In this document: piece by piece, positions 1-9,728 of the stretch
Layout: each line of letters starts with the position of its first letter
Position numbering within the stretch: position 1 is the first letter of the stretch
NCBI GenBank assembly: GCA_017461765.1
Contig: JAFTXO010000001.1
Location: 1-51,055 of the forward strand
Direction of reading: 5' to 3'
From: Clostridia bacterium
Lineage (GTDB): Bacteria > Bacillota > Clostridia > Oscillospirales > CAG-272
DNA: 51,055 nucleotides
The notes under the pieces: generated by a model
Databases searched by the model: none
What the model saw: only the letters and a program-made list of their open reading frames with translations
What the model was told of the DNA's origin: nothing
Position numbers and translations under genes: made by a program

Positions 1-34
1 ACGCATACGGGGGTTATTATTATTATTAGTATTA

Positions 35-889
35 TTATTCGATTTTTGTAATTCCGAGCATCTGCTTAAAGCGCGCGGTTTCACTTTCGTTAGGAGTATA
101 GAATTTTGTAAACGGAATATTGAGCGCGTCGTATTTATGCTCGCCCATTTTATGATAAGGCAAAAGCTCGACAGACTTATGACGTATCCTATTAAGAAGC
201 GCGCCTATCCTCGTTATCTCTTCATCTGTATCGTTAAATCCGCCGATCAGCGGAACTCTGATTATGATATCGCCCTTGTACGTATCAGACAAGCGCTTGA
301 GATTTTCTATTATAAGCTCGTTTGATACTCCCGTGCCCCTTTTATGAAGCTCGCCCGATACGCATTTTATATCGTAAAGAAAAAGATCCGTATAATCAAG
401 CGCACCCTCAAAGCTCTCCCACGGTACGTTTCCCGCAGTGTCGATGGCAGTATGTATCTTATTTTCCTTGCATAATTTCAAGATTTCCAAAAGAAAATCA
501 CAATTAAGCATACACTCCCCGCCCGAAAACGTAACTCCGCCGCCCGACGCATCAAAGAAGCTCTTATCCTTTACTATCTCCTTTAAAAGCTCAGGGGGAG
601 TGTACATTTTTCCGCATATTTCTCTTGCTCCGCTCGGACAGAAAAGAGTACATTTCCCACACAGATCGCAAAATTCAAGAGAATTTTTGCAGATGCTTTT
701 ACATTTTTGGCAATGAGTACACTTATCCCTGTGAAAAAGAAGCTGTTTTTTTGACGATATGCCCTCGGGATTGTGACACCATTTACAGCTAAGATTACAG
801 CCTTTAAAAAACACAGTGGTTCTTATTCCCGGCCCATCAACGAACGAGCCTCTTTGAATATCAAAAACAGTTTCACGAAGCTCACTCAT
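35..889 (-). CDS. Glycyl radical enzyme activating enzyme (radical SAM, two extra 4Fe-4S clusters)
   Basis: This enzyme cleaves S-adenosylmethionine to install the glycyl radical on its partner, here presumably the glycyl radical enzyme of the same operon. The radical-SAM C-x3-C-x2-C motif is Cys31/35/38. It is followed by a ferredoxin-like insert with Cys57/60/63/67 and Cys74/77/80/84, the two-auxiliary-cluster layout of non-PFL activases, and by a GGE motif (FSGGE). I chose the ATG at 889 (284 residues) because a GGAGAAGGG ribosome binding site precedes it. The longer reading to 928 runs further into the upstream gene. The start overlaps the peptidase stop by 8 nt (ATGAGTGA), which indicates translational coupling. 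The family call is secure; the substrate enzyme is inferred from position. Confidence 0.9.
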   Translation of the reverse strand: MSELRETVFDIQRGSFVDGPGIRTTVFFKGCNLSCKWCHNPEGISSKKQLLFHRDKCTHCQKCKSICKNSLEFCDLCGKCTLFCPSGAREICGKMYTPPELLKEIVKDKSFFDASGGGVTFSGGECMLNCDFLLEILKLCKENKIHTAIDTAGNVPWESFEGALDYTDLFLYDIKCVSGELHKRGTGVSNELIIENLKRLSDTYKGDIIIRVPLIGGFNDTDEEITRIGALLNRIRHKSVELLPYHKMGEHKYDALNIPFTKFYTPNESETARFKQMLGITKIE

Positions 890-2276
890 CGCGCCCTTCT
901 CCATCACATTCGATAAGCATAAGCGCACAAAGCTCGATAGCTCTTAAGAAAGCATCTATGCTTATATATTCATCGGGCTGATGCAAGCCGCCGTGACCCT
1001 TAGGCAAGGAAAATATCTTCTTTTGAGCGTACTGTGTTCCTATTTCAGCCGAGCAAGGCAGATATCTTGCGTAAGTTCCGCCCGCGTTTATTATCGCCTG
1101 AGCATCTTTGTTACCCGAATATTTTCTATAAACGTCAAGACATTTTTGAATATATGGGTCGTCCTTGCTCACAAAATGCGCTTCATCCGATCTTATGATC
1201 GTAACGGACATAGCGCGATCCGAAAGCTCAGAGCATATTTTCGAGCTCATAGCATCTATATCAACACTCGCACCGACGCGGATATCAAATGTAAGATATA
1301 TTTTTCCGTCCTGCATTTTGATAATGCCGTTTGTGCAGGTCAGCCTGCCGAAATCCGTGTCGTAATTTTCAATTCCCAGCGCTTCGCCGTAATAATTCGA
1401 CAAAAGATGTGTTAAATATTCGAGTATTTTTCTGTCCTTGACACTGCAAAACGACGGGCATGACAAAATTGCTCTTATCGCCACAAGTCCCGCATTTAAC
1501 GACCCTTCCGGCAGCGCGCCGTGAGTGGAGATTCCCTTGGCTCTTAAAACGATCTCATCCTTATCACGCTCTGCTTGGACAGATGTGTCCTTTTTAAGCT
1601 CATCATATAACGCATCACTGTATTTAAGCCTTACCGTCACGTCTCCGAGAGTTATATTTACCGATCTTCCGCCGCAAAAACCGGTAATCAGTTCAAACGG
1701 AGCATCAGATGATACTCCGATCCACACAATGCCCTTGTTTCCGTGATAAAGTGGAAATGCACTGTCGGGAACTAACGAAAAGGTCGGGGGAGTGTGCGTT
1801 TTTACATAGCTTTGGATATCCTCCATTCCATTTTCCTCATTCGAGCCCGTAAAGCAGACGAGTCTTGAATTAAACGGTATATCAAGCTCCTTAAAGAGCT
1901 TCATACAGTAAAGTGACATGATAACGCCCGATTTGTCGTCAAGTGTGCCTCTGCCAATGATAGCGCCGTCTTTTTCAAGCGCTTCAAAAGGCGCACCAAG
2001 CGTCCAATCATCCGACACTCCCACAACGTCGGCGTGCGCAAAAAGTCCAAGGGAGTGTTCGGATTTCCCGAAATACGAAAGAAGATATCCGCCTTCCCTA
2101 TCGTACTCCGTTTCAAAGCCGTTTTTCTCATACATCTCCTTGATCCTTAAAAGCACTTTTTCGCAGTATGCTCCGGAGCTTACCGACGGAATTTTTATAA
2201 GCTCCTTAAGATCGCTTACGATCTCGCCTTTTTTCTCATTTATATAATTGCTTATTTTTTCTCTGTAACCGTTCAT
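882..2276 (-). CDS. M20-family metallopeptidase (PepV/Sapep-like dipeptidase)
   Basis: Predicted cytosolic zinc dipeptidase or acyl-amino-acid hydrolase of 464 residues. The M20 metal-site signatures are visible: His81-x-Asp83, the RGTLDDK block (Asp113/114), Glu147-Glu148 in SNEEN, Asp171 in VPDSAFP, and a late GGLHQPDE histidine. A lid domain sits in the middle, as in PepV-type enzymes. There is no signal peptide. It lies between a glycyl radical enzyme (4-nt gap) and that enzyme's activase (8-nt overlap), so the three are probably co-translated. This placement suggests the radical enzyme acts on a product released from a dipeptide or N-acylated amino acid, or that the hydrolase works on its product. 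That link is inference; the peptidase family assignment is firm. Confidence 0.85.
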   Translation of the reverse strand: MNGYREKISNYINEKKGEIVSDLKELIKIPSVSSGAYCEKVLLRIKEMYEKNGFETEYDREGGYLLSYFGKSEHSLGLFAHADVVGVSDDWTLGAPFEALEKDGAIIGRGTLDDKSGVIMSLYCMKLFKELDIPFNSRLVCFTGSNEENGMEDIQSYVKTHTPPTFSLVPDSAFPLYHGNKGIVWIGVSSDAPFELITGFCGGRSVNITLGDVTVRLKYSDALYDELKKDTSVQAERDKDEIVLRAKGISTHGALPEGSLNAGLVAIRAILSCPSFCSVKDRKILEYLTHLLSNYYGEALGIENYDTDFGRLTCTNGIIKMQDGKIYLTFDIRVGASVDIDAMSSKICSELSDRAMSVTIIRSDEAHFVSKDDPYIQKCLDVYRKYSGNKDAQAIINAGGTYARYLPCSAEIGTQYAQKKIFSLPKGHGGLHQPDEYISIDAFLRAIELCALMLIECDGEGRDE

Positions 2277-2280
2277 AATT

Positions 2281-4383
2281 TCATTCCTTTTTCGCAGTGC
2301 GCTCTATAATATCATCCTGTATGCTTTCCTTGAGCTTTACAAAATAGTCGGAAAAGCCCGTTACACGCACACGCAGTGAGCTATAATTTTCGGGCTGTTG
2401 CTTTGCCAAAATAAGATCCTTTTTCGAAACGTAGGTAAGCTGAAAATGAACTCCGCCGTTTTTAAAGAAGGTCTCAAGCATTATAACGAGCTTTTCAAAG
2501 CTATCGTCGTTTTTCACAAGTGCCTCGTCAAGAAATATATTCGTAACAGTCGAGCCGCAGCCTATCGCGTAAGGATCAAGAGATGAGATCGAATTAAGAA
2601 GTGCCGAAAGACCGCCCCTGTCTCGTCCGCCCGATTGACCGATGCCGAATTTTATAAGCTCGCCGCAATATCTGCCGTCAGGTGTCGCCCGTGTAGCCTC
2701 ACCAAACCACTTATGATGCTCGTTGTATCCCAAAAGATCGCCGACAAGGAACTGATAGCCAAAAATATTCTTTCTGCCCGAATAAAAGCTATAAAGGCTT
2801 TTATAGACACGTGACGCCACGTAATTTGAGGTTTCATCATCGTTTCCGAAGAATTTACCCTTATTTAAAATGAACGCTCTTATATCCTCATAGCCCTGCC
2901 AATTTGCTTTGAGTGCGCAAATAAGCGTATCCATACTTATCAACCCTTCGTCGAAAACAAATTGCTTTACCGTGATCAAAGAATCGATAAGATTTGTAAT
3001 TCCGATAAGCATAGGCGAGGCTATAACTACATTTCCCCCACCCTGTGTCAAGCTTTTGGCATTTTCGATACAGTCGTTAAAGAAAAGGCTCGATATATAA
3101 TTTATATCCTTTGACCGCTCGGCGTTGTACATATCGTCGTAATCAAGTATCTTTTTAAGATCGGAAAAAAGCTCGCCTTCAAAAATTCCGTAAAATTGCT
3201 CAAAATCAGACACACCCTTAACTGCTTCACTCCTTTCGTGAAACAGAGTGTCGATACATCTTAAAATATTACCCTTCGAGGTACTGCCCGTTATCGCGCC
3301 CAAAAACGCAGGCTCGTTACAACCCACAGTCGTATAGGAGACCGCTCTTTCGTAAGGAATGGAGCAAAGCTCGGTGTAGCATTTTATCCGCTTTTCATCG
3401 TTTGTAAACGCTATTCTCTTATGCGGATCGCGCCTTTCAAGCTCCATCATAAATCTGAACACTTCCCTCGGCGTTTTACTTGTCCAACGAAGCGTAAGCT
3501 GAGGAATATATGTTGGAAGCTCCACCATAGACTCGGCTATCAGATATGAAAGCTCGTTAAAGCCGTCCTCGCCGTTTGGCAGATATCCGCCTATGCAAAA
3601 ATGCGACTCTCCTCCTCTTGTAAAATGAACGGAGCTTATCGGTGTCGATGCCTGAAGCATCAAAAACAGCTCCTTAAGATATTCCTTTGCCTCGCCCTTT
3701 GTCAAAGCTCCGCTCCTTATATCGTTTTCGTAAAAGGGCGTAAGATATCTGTCAAGCGTTCCTACACTGTCGGGGTCTGCGCTGAAGCACACAAATATTG
3801 AAAGCACCGCCTCGTAAAAGCTGCTTGGCTTACATTTAGGAGCTTTAAGAAGCGCTTTGGAAAGGCGATCAAGGCGCGCTTTGCTTTCGGCATCGGTTAC
3901 CGTGCACGCAAGCTCATAAGCTCGCTCCGAGCATTTTTCACACCATTTTATAAGCGCAAAAGCCACCTTTTTAAGATCGTTTAAAAATTCAAGCTCCGAT
4001 GCTTTCTTATGTATCCTTATCGAAGCGTCGATATCCTCGATAATGCCCAAAATGCCCTTTTCAAGCACTCTTTTATAATCGGCAGTTGCGTGCTGCCACT
4101 CCATAGTCGAGAGATTTTCTATCGGCTTAAGATAATATTTATCGAGCGCCGCCAGATTAAATTTATGTCCGCCTCTTTTAAAGGCGTCGCCAACGACGCT
4201 TCCGTCAAAATTAAATCTTCCCGTAAATGCGCAATACTCGTTTATCTTCGGCTCTTGAGCAAGAATGTACTTGCAAAGAGCATCTGCCTCGCTATCCTCT
4301 TTTTCGCGCTTGACAGGCACGCAGTCAACGTACATCTCGCCCTTTAGGGTAAGCTCTGTCAGCTTATCTATTCTTCCGTTCAT
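2281..4383 (-). CDS. Glycyl radical enzyme of unassigned substrate (PFL/dehydratase superfamily)
   Basis: A 700-residue member of the pyruvate formate-lyase-like superfamily. The active-site cysteine is Cys355 in VGCNEP, and the radical glycine is Gly676 in RVTGFSDYF, 25 residues from the C-terminus. The superfamily block with ATPDGR is present at about residue 570. The GC-x-E arrangement (thiyl Cys plus Glu) fits the dehydratase, lyase and decarboxylase branches rather than PFL, which has Cys-Cys. Asn between Cys and Glu is not the Val I expect in diol dehydratase or choline lyase. The protein is shorter than most characterised members (about 760-850 residues). ATG at 4383 has a GGAG ribosome binding site. 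It is first in the operon with peptidase and activase. The substrate is not recognised. Confidence 0.88.
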   Translation of the reverse strand: MNGRIDKLTELTLKGEMYVDCVPVKREKEDSEADALCKYILAQEPKINEYCAFTGRFNFDGSVVGDAFKRGGHKFNLAALDKYYLKPIENLSTMEWQHATADYKRVLEKGILGIIEDIDASIRIHKKASELEFLNDLKKVAFALIKWCEKCSERAYELACTVTDAESKARLDRLSKALLKAPKCKPSSFYEAVLSIFVCFSADPDSVGTLDRYLTPFYENDIRSGALTKGEAKEYLKELFLMLQASTPISSVHFTRGGESHFCIGGYLPNGEDGFNELSYLIAESMVELPTYIPQLTLRWTSKTPREVFRFMMELERRDPHKRIAFTNDEKRIKCYTELCSIPYERAVSYTTVGCNEPAFLGAITGSTSKGNILRCIDTLFHERSEAVKGVSDFEQFYGIFEGELFSDLKKILDYDDMYNAERSKDINYISSLFFNDCIENAKSLTQGGGNVVIASPMLIGITNLIDSLITVKQFVFDEGLISMDTLICALKANWQGYEDIRAFILNKGKFFGNDDETSNYVASRVYKSLYSFYSGRKNIFGYQFLVGDLLGYNEHHKWFGEATRATPDGRYCGELIKFGIGQSGGRDRGGLSALLNSISSLDPYAIGCGSTVTNIFLDEALVKNDDSFEKLVIMLETFFKNGGVHFQLTYVSKKDLILAKQQPENYSSLRVRVTGFSDYFVKLKESIQDDIIERTAKKE

Positions 4384-4583
4384 AAATTCTCCAAAATCTT
4401 AATGAATAACTTTATTATATTTACAGTATAGCATTTCAAAGCGAAAAAGTAAATAGAGCGCTTTTATTTCTCTTTAAAATAAAAAGCCGAAAAAGAAATA
4501 TATTCCGAATATTTTGGAAAATATGACGCTTTTGTGAATTTATGAGATCTTCGTGAACAGTTGCTGAATATTTCCATTTTTGG

Positions 4584-4613
4584 TTGACTTTTTTAAGTTT
4601 TTGATGATAGAAT
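4584..4613 (+). promoter_or_regulatory. Sigma-A-like promoter for the 4636 lipoprotein
   Basis: TTGACT at 4584-4589 and TAGAAT at 4608-4613 are separated by 18 nt. The predicted start lies only a few bases before the AGGAGG ribosome binding site, so the leader would be very short. It points away from the glycyl radical enzyme operon, whose own -10-like TATAAT lies near 4410-4420 without a clear -35. Confidence 0.5.
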
Positions 4614-4635
4614 GAAGCTGAAGGAGGTATTTACC

Positions 4636-6501
4636 ATGAAAAAATTATTATCGGCTTTTGTTTTGCTTACATTAATCATCGGCATTTTCGTATCATGCGA
4701 TACCGATAGCGATCCCTTTTTTGACGATACCGAGACGTCAAGTGAGGAATTGACAGAAGCAAGTGAGGATACGTCAAGCACCGTTTCCGAGCCCTCTGAA
4801 AGCGAAACATCAGTACCTGACGCAACTGAAACATCCACATTCGAGCCCGAGCCGGAACCCGAGCCCGAACCCGAGCCTGTCGCAAATCAGCCTTATTACA
4901 ACAGACTCACTTATGGAATAAGAGATTTCATTCGTGGAACGTACAACTCAAAGCCTATGCTTATTGAAAGTATTGAAGAATTTGATGACATTATAGAGTA
5001 TAGCGCAACACGTCTTGACGCGCAGTTTTTCGAGGAGTATTCTCTTCTCGTTATTCCGTCAAGTAATTTTCAGGCGGTGGACACTCACCGAATAGTCGGT
5101 CTTCACAGTATAAAAGCTATCGGAGATACTGTCGAGCTAACTTACGATTACGCGCTCTGTAGCTTCGATCACGATTTTGATGCAAGAGAAACGCTATTTT
5201 CCGCTCCGAACGTTTTTGCAGTTCCTAAAAGTGAGATGCCCGATGAGATAAATGACGGCTTTACCTTAAAAATCAATAAAAATTTTCTTGATAATTATTA
5301 TTGCGTAAACGAAAGCTCTCTTGCAAAGGAAACGCCTTGGGAGGAGGACAAGGTTTGGGCATTCGATTACAGTATGATAGGCGAGGCGGGGCGCTTTCAA
5401 ATGAAATATTGCTCCGAAACGACACCTATTTCGCAAGATGAGGTATTAATAATCTTTTATGATTATATAGAGAGCGAAAATTCAAAATTCTGCTCCGCAA
5501 GCGCGGTATCGACAGAAAACGGCATCTCTATTACTCTTAATAAGATCTATCTTAACGAAAAGGGTGATAGCTGTGTTACGCCGAGAATATACAAAATCAA
5601 GATGTCAAGAAACGAATATTACGGCTCTTTCGGTGAAGTAACATCGTTCAGCGTAGGTCACTCGGATACAATTTTTAATATCAAGCAAACCGAAAACTCG
5701 GCTTACAGTGATTATTTAAGCGCAAAGCTTGTAGCCGCAAACGATCTTAAAAGCTTTAATTCTCCCTTTTCCGACGCATACGGCACATATTTTAAATTCG
5801 TTGAAAATGCTGAAGAATACAAAAGCATCTTTCCTGCTTTCCAGGCTTCGGAGCGATATTTTAAAAACGATATGGCTCTTTTGATATACCAAAGCTATGA
5901 GAGCTTTGATAAATCAATTATCGGATACCGCGATTTCAAGATCGTAGACGGAGAGATATTTTTAACGCTTGATGCTTCAAATTGCGAGACGACCGAGGAT
6001 TTTAAGCATATATCGATACTCAAGCTTCCAAGATCGCTTGTTTCATGCGATATAAAGGACATTACTAAAATAAATATAACCTACAATACCGTAGAATATC
6101 TTGAAGCTTATTCGATAAACGATATACAGATAAAAGATTTTGAAAGCGGTCTGTTCAAGTCATACGAGGAGCTTGTAGCGGTATTTGGTGAGGACACGCC
6201 TCTTGTCATTACAGAGACGACCTTTGATGAATATTATATTTTTGTAAACAAAAGATACCCAACATACGGATCCGAATATATAATAGGCTATAAGAACTGT
6301 TACTGCGAAAACGGAAGACTGCATTTAACGCTGGATTTTTCAACGTCGTATAAAGCAGATATGCTACTGCGCCACGATATCGATTTTGTTTTCATACCGA
6401 AATCAGCCTGTGACGGAGATATAGAGCTTATAAATCTAAATCTTCAATTTGTATCTCAACGCCAGGAGTTTGACGATATAATTATAGATATGGTTGAGTG
6501 A
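4636..6501 (+). CDS. Secreted lipoprotein of unknown function
   Basis: A 621-residue exported lipoprotein. The N-terminus has Lys-Lys, a hydrophobic core and a lipobox ending at Cys21 (GIFVSC). A linker rich in Glu, Ser and Thr follows, then a Pro-Glu repeat (about residues 74-84) that probably spaces the folded part from the membrane. I do not recognise the folded region; it looks beta-rich and contains no obvious catalytic motif. ATG at 4636 was chosen over 4612 because AAGGAGG sits at the right distance and the signal peptide starts cleanly there. It is divergent from the glycyl radical enzyme operon and convergent with xylB across an inverted-repeat element. Confidence 0.75.
   Translation: MKKLLSAFVLLTLIIGIFVSCDTDSDPFFDDTETSSEELTEASEDTSSTVSEPSESETSVPDATETSTFEPEPEPEPEPEPVANQPYYNRLTYGIRDFIRGTYNSKPMLIESIEEFDDIIEYSATRLDAQFFEEYSLLVIPSSNFQAVDTHRIVGLHSIKAIGDTVELTYDYALCSFDHDFDARETLFSAPNVFAVPKSEMPDEINDGFTLKINKNFLDNYYCVNESSLAKETPWEEDKVWAFDYSMIGEAGRFQMKYCSETTPISQDEVLIIFYDYIESENSKFCSASAVSTENGISITLNKIYLNEKGDSCVTPRIYKIKMSRNEYYGSFGEVTSFSVGHSDTIFNIKQTENSAYSDYLSAKLVAANDLKSFNSPFSDAYGTYFKFVENAEEYKSIFPAFQASERYFKNDMALLIYQSYESFDKSIIGYRDFKIVDGEIFLTLDASNCETTEDFKHISILKLPRSLVSCDIKDITKINITYNTVEYLEAYSINDIQIKDFESGLFKSYEELVAVFGEDTPLVITETTFDEYYIFVNKRYPTYGSEYIIGYKNCYCENGRLHLTLDFSTSYKADMLLRHDIDFVFIPKSACDGDIELINLNLQFVSQRQEFDDIIIDMVE
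4842..4880 (+). repeat. Six-base in-frame repeat encoding Pro-Glu spacer
   Basis: Alternating GAGCCC/GAACCC units inside the lipoprotein gene encode a run of Glu-Pro pairs. Such a spacer is prone to slippage and probably lifts the folded domain off the membrane. Confidence 0.7.
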
Positions 6502-6505
6502 AAAT

Positions 6506-6936
6506 AAAGGGGCTGTTGCAATAAGGGTGAGGTTCTTAGCGGAGAATTTTCACTTTGATAAAAGTGCGAGCATCGCATTTGACCAGTCAAACGCGCCTCG
6601 GGGTTCCCAAAAAATTCGTAGAATTTTAGGGGTTCGCGAGTATGGGCTAAGCCCAAACCCTTATACAAACAGAAAAAGAGCAAGAGTACAAGGAGACAAT
6701 CCTTATATTCTTGCTCTGTTTGTTATTAGAAATGAATTGATGCTGACGCATCATGAATTGGATTCGCCATGATTTCTCGCTTCGCTCCATGAATTGAATT
6801 GCAACCAATGTGCCTTGGGCACAATTCATGCCGCAGGCAATTCACGAAAGCTTGGCTTTCAATTCACGCAACCGCGAGGTTGCAATTCATTGCGTGTTCT
6901 CCGTTAAGAATAACACGCATATGCAACAGCCCCTTT
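6506..6936. mobile_element. 431-bp MITE-like element with about 37-bp imperfect terminal inverted repeats
   Basis: The left end AAAGGGGCTGTTGCA (6506-6520) is exactly complementary to the right end at 6922-6936. Similarity extends inward: TTCTTAgCGGAGAA on the left matches TTCTTAaCGGAGAA on the right. The interior is a string of short perfect hairpins, for example CACTTT/AAAGTG, TTTGAC/GTCAAA, AAAATTC/GAATTTT, AGAGCAAGA (6677) with TCTTGCTCT (6709), TGATGC/GCATCA, TGCC/GGCA twice, AAAGC/GCTTT and CAACC/GGTTG. No transposase is present. It fills the gap between two convergent genes and ends 4 bp from the xylB stop, so it may also stop transcription from both sides. No clear target-site duplication was seen. 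Confidence 0.65.
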
Positions 6937-6940
6937 GCTT

Positions 6941-8407
6941 TTAAAGCTCCGAAAGAGCCTTGAATGTAGCTTTAAGTCCGTTATAGACGTTACGGTAGAC
7001 CGAGTAGGTCTTTTCGTACTGAGCATTATTTTCTGCGTTTGGCATTTGAGGCTCGGAGTATGAAATTATTTTATCGCACGCCTCCTCGACAGAGGGATAG
7101 ACTCCTGTTCCGACGCCTGCCAATATAGCCGCGCCAAGACACGCTCCCTCTCCTGCCACGATAGTTTTCGTCGGCATATTATAAAGATCGCAAAGCATTC
7201 CTCGCCAAAGCGCGCTCGTTCCTCCGCCGCCTACTGCGAGCATTTCGGAAACGGGAATTTTCATCTCGTAAAGCACCTCAAGGCAGTCGCGAAGCGAATA
7301 CGAAACTCCCTCCATTACCGCACGCAAAAAATGCTTCCTTTCGTGTATTGCGCTGATGCCCACGAACGTTCCTCTCGCATCGGGATCAAGATGCGGTGTT
7401 CTCTCGCCCATAAGGTAAGGAAGATAAAGAAGCTTATCTGCTCCAATCGACACTTCCTCGGCTATTTTATCTATTTCCTTATATGAAAGCTCAGGGGCAA
7501 AATTGCTTCTGAACCATTTAAGCGAAAGACCTGCGCCCTGCGTTACGCCCATCACGTGCCACTTGTTAGGAACTGCGCAGCAGAATGTATGAACTCTGCC
7601 CGCTTTATCAATGATAGGTGCGTCGGTGTGTGCGTAAACCACTCCGCTCGTACCTATGGTCGTAAATGCTTTTCCGCTTCTTACAGTTCCGCTTCCTACG
7701 GCGGCAGCGGCGTTATCTCCTGCTCCTGCGACAACGGGTACGCCCTCCAGAATGCCGATGCCCTTTACGTAGCCCGTCACCTCACAGCTTTCGTATACTC
7801 TTGCAAGAAGGCTCTTATCGATATCAAGCTTTTCAAGCACCTCGTCCGACCAATCGCGCTTCGGAACATCAAGGAGCTGCATTCCGCTCGCATCCGAAAC
7901 GTCCGTTGCAAAAACGCCCGTAAGGCGGTATCTTATATAGTCCTTCGGAAGCAGAATGTGCTTGCATTTTTTATAGTTTTCGGGCTCGTTATTTCTCACC
8001 CAAAGGATTTTCGAAGCGGTAAAGCCTGTGAGCGCGGGATTTGCCGTGATCTCAACGAGTCTTTCCTTGCCGACGAGCGCGGTTATCTCATCACATTCCT
8101 TGCCAGTGCGCTGATCGCACCAGATTATCGACGGACGAATGACATTTCCGTCTTCATCGAGCATTACAAGACCGTGCATCTGTCCGCTGAAGCCAATTCC
8201 GCTTATATTGTCAACGCCCTCGCTTACATACTTAAGCGTTTTTAAAACTGCGTTATACCAATCCTCAGGATCCTGCTCCGCCCAGCCGTTTTTTGGCTGT
8301 GACATCGGATATTCTACGGTCATCTGGCGAACGTTGTTTCCGTTTTCGTCAAACAAAACAGTCTTTGTGCCCGACGTTCCTATATCTATTCCTATAAGAT
8401 ATCTCAT
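6941..8407 (-). CDS. xylB: Xylulokinase
   Basis: FGGY-family kinase of 488 residues that phosphorylates D-xylulose to D-xylulose-5-phosphate for the pentose phosphate or phosphoketolase route. The N-terminal ATPase fold signature GIDIGTSGTKT is present, as are the sugar-site block SGQMHGLV and the C-terminal GGGGTSALWRGM segment. Two ATGs are adjacent (8410 and 8407); 8407 lies 6 nt from GAGGG and overlaps the xylA stop by one base (TGATG), so I prefer it. It is the last gene of the xylose operon and its stop is almost touched by the MITE-like element. The xylA neighbour makes the xylulose assignment strong. Confidence 0.95.
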   Translation of the reverse strand: MRYLIGIDIGTSGTKTVLFDENGNNVRQMTVEYPMSQPKNGWAEQDPEDWYNAVLKTLKYVSEGVDNISGIGFSGQMHGLVMLDEDGNVIRPSIIWCDQRTGKECDEITALVGKERLVEITANPALTGFTASKILWVRNNEPENYKKCKHILLPKDYIRYRLTGVFATDVSDASGMQLLDVPKRDWSDEVLEKLDIDKSLLARVYESCEVTGYVKGIGILEGVPVVAGAGDNAAAAVGSGTVRSGKAFTTIGTSGVVYAHTDAPIIDKAGRVHTFCCAVPNKWHVMGVTQGAGLSLKWFRSNFAPELSYKEIDKIAEEVSIGADKLLYLPYLMGERTPHLDPDARGTFVGISAIHERKHFLRAVMEGVSYSLRDCLEVLYEMKIPVSEMLAVGGGGTSALWRGMLCDLYNMPTKTIVAGEGACLGAAILAGVGTGVYPSVEEACDKIISYSEPQMPNAENNAQYEKTYSVYRNVYNGLKATFKALSEL

Positions 8408-9726
8408 CATATACCCTCAAACATAATGGAGTTTATAACGCTTTCAAGATATTCCTGTCTGCCGCTCTTTTTAAGCTCTACCTTATCAAGCTTAAGAGCA
8501 TACTCACTAAGGCTTTCGAGCGTTGCCTTGCCGCTTACTACATCAGCGCCGATACCGCTGTTATATGAGGAATAGCGCTCCTTAACGAACTCGTCAATTC
8601 TGCCGTCCTCAACTATCTTATTTGCTATTTTAAGTCCGAGCGCGAACGCGTCCATACCTGAAATATAGGAAAGGAATATATCCTCATCTGTCATTGATCC
8701 GCGACGGGGCTTTGAGTCGAAGTTAAGACCGCCGTTTGTAAATCCGCCCGCTCTTAAAACCTCAAGCATACAGTATGTTGCGTTATATACGTCTGTGGGG
8801 AATTGGTCTGTATCCCAGCCGAGCAAATAGTCACCCTGGTTAGCGTCGATAGATCCGAATACTCCGTTTATGCGAGCCGTACAAAGCTCGTGCTGGAAGG
8901 TGTGACCCGCCAAGGTTGCGTGGTTTGCCTCTATGTTCATCTTGAAATCGTTTTCAAGACCGTATTTGCGAAGGAAAGCAACTACGGTTGCGGTATCGAA
9001 ATCGTATTGATGCTTTGTAGGCTCCTTCGGCTTTGGCTCGATATAGAAATCGCCCTTAAAGCCGTGCTCTCTTGCATATTTCACCGACATTTTAAGAAGT
9101 CTTGCCATATTGTCAAGCTCAAGTCCCATATCGGTATTGAGAAGCGTTTCGTAGCCCTCGCGTCCGCCCCAGAATACATATCCCTCTCCGCCAAGCTCTA
9201 TTGTTATATCAAGAGCCTTCTTTACCTGAGCGGCAGCATATGCGTAAACGTCAGCATAGGGGCTTGTGCCTGCGCCGTGAACGTATCTCGGATTATTAAA
9301 AAGATTTGCCGTTCCCCAAAGGAGCTTTTTATTGTATTTTGCCATCTTCTCCTTTATCATAGGAACTATCTTATCTAGGTTAGCCTGAAATTCGCTGAGT
9401 GAAGCGCCCTCGGGAGCTATATCCTTATCATGGAAGCAAAAATAGTCTATGCCGAGCTTATCCATAATTTCAAAAGCCGCCTCGACCTTCTTCTCGGCTA
9501 TCTTCATAGAGTCCGTTTCACCAAAGCTCTTATCGATAGTACCGATACCGAACATATCAGTTCCGTCTCCGCAAAGCGTGTGCCAATAGGACATAGCAAA
9601 GCGGAGCTGCTCTCTCATAGTCTTGCCGCCAACTACCTCATCGGGATTGTAATGCTTGAAGGAAAGCGGATTTTTGCTTTTCGGTCCTTCGTATTTTATT
9701 TTTCCAACATTAAAAATTTCGCTCAT
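8407..9726 (-). CDS. xylA: Xylose isomerase
   Basis: Converts D-xylose to D-xylulose in the cytosol using two divalent metals. The 439-residue length is that of class II isomerases. Catalytic His99-Asp100 lies in [16 protein letters not shown] and the metal-ligand block [16 protein letters not shown] follow, and KPRRGS is near the C-terminal part. ATG at 9726 is preceded by GGAG and lies 2 nt from the alpha-xylosidase stop, so the three genes form one transcription unit. No xylose transporter or XylR-type regulator is in the window; uptake must be encoded elsewhere. Confidence 0.97.
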   Translation of the reverse strand: MSEIFNVGKIKYEGPKSKNPLSFKHYNPDEVVGGKTMREQLRFAMSYWHTLCGDGTDMFGIGTIDKSFGETDSMKIAEKKVEAAFEIMDKLGIDYFCFHDKDIAPEGASLSEFQANLDKIVPMIKEKMAKYNKKLLWGTANLFNNPRYVHGAGTSPYADVYAYAAAQVKKALDITIELGGEGYVFWGGREGYETLLNTDMGLELDNMARLLKMSVKYAREHGFKGDFYIEPKPKEPTKHQYDFDTATVVAFLRKYGLENDFKMNIEANHATLAGHTFQHELCTARINGVFGSIDANQGDYLLGWDTDQFPTDVYNATYCMLEVLRAGGFTNGGLNFDSKPRRGSMTDEDIFLSYISGMDAFALGLKIANKIVEDGRIDEFVKERYSSYNSGIGADVVSGKATLESLSEYALKLDKVELKKSGRQEYLESVINSIMFEGI

Positions 9727-9728
9727 AT

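Noticed and set aside
11..40. TTA trinucleotide run at the window start
   Set aside because: Short simple repeat after the activase stop; no function suggested by the sequence.
882..889. Activase start at 928
   Set aside because: The upstream part overlaps the peptidase gene further and lacks a ribosome binding site; ATG at 889 has GGAGAAGGG.
6494..6772. 92-residue frame inside the MITE-like element
   Set aside because: No ribosome binding site; it reads through hairpins and terminal repeats.
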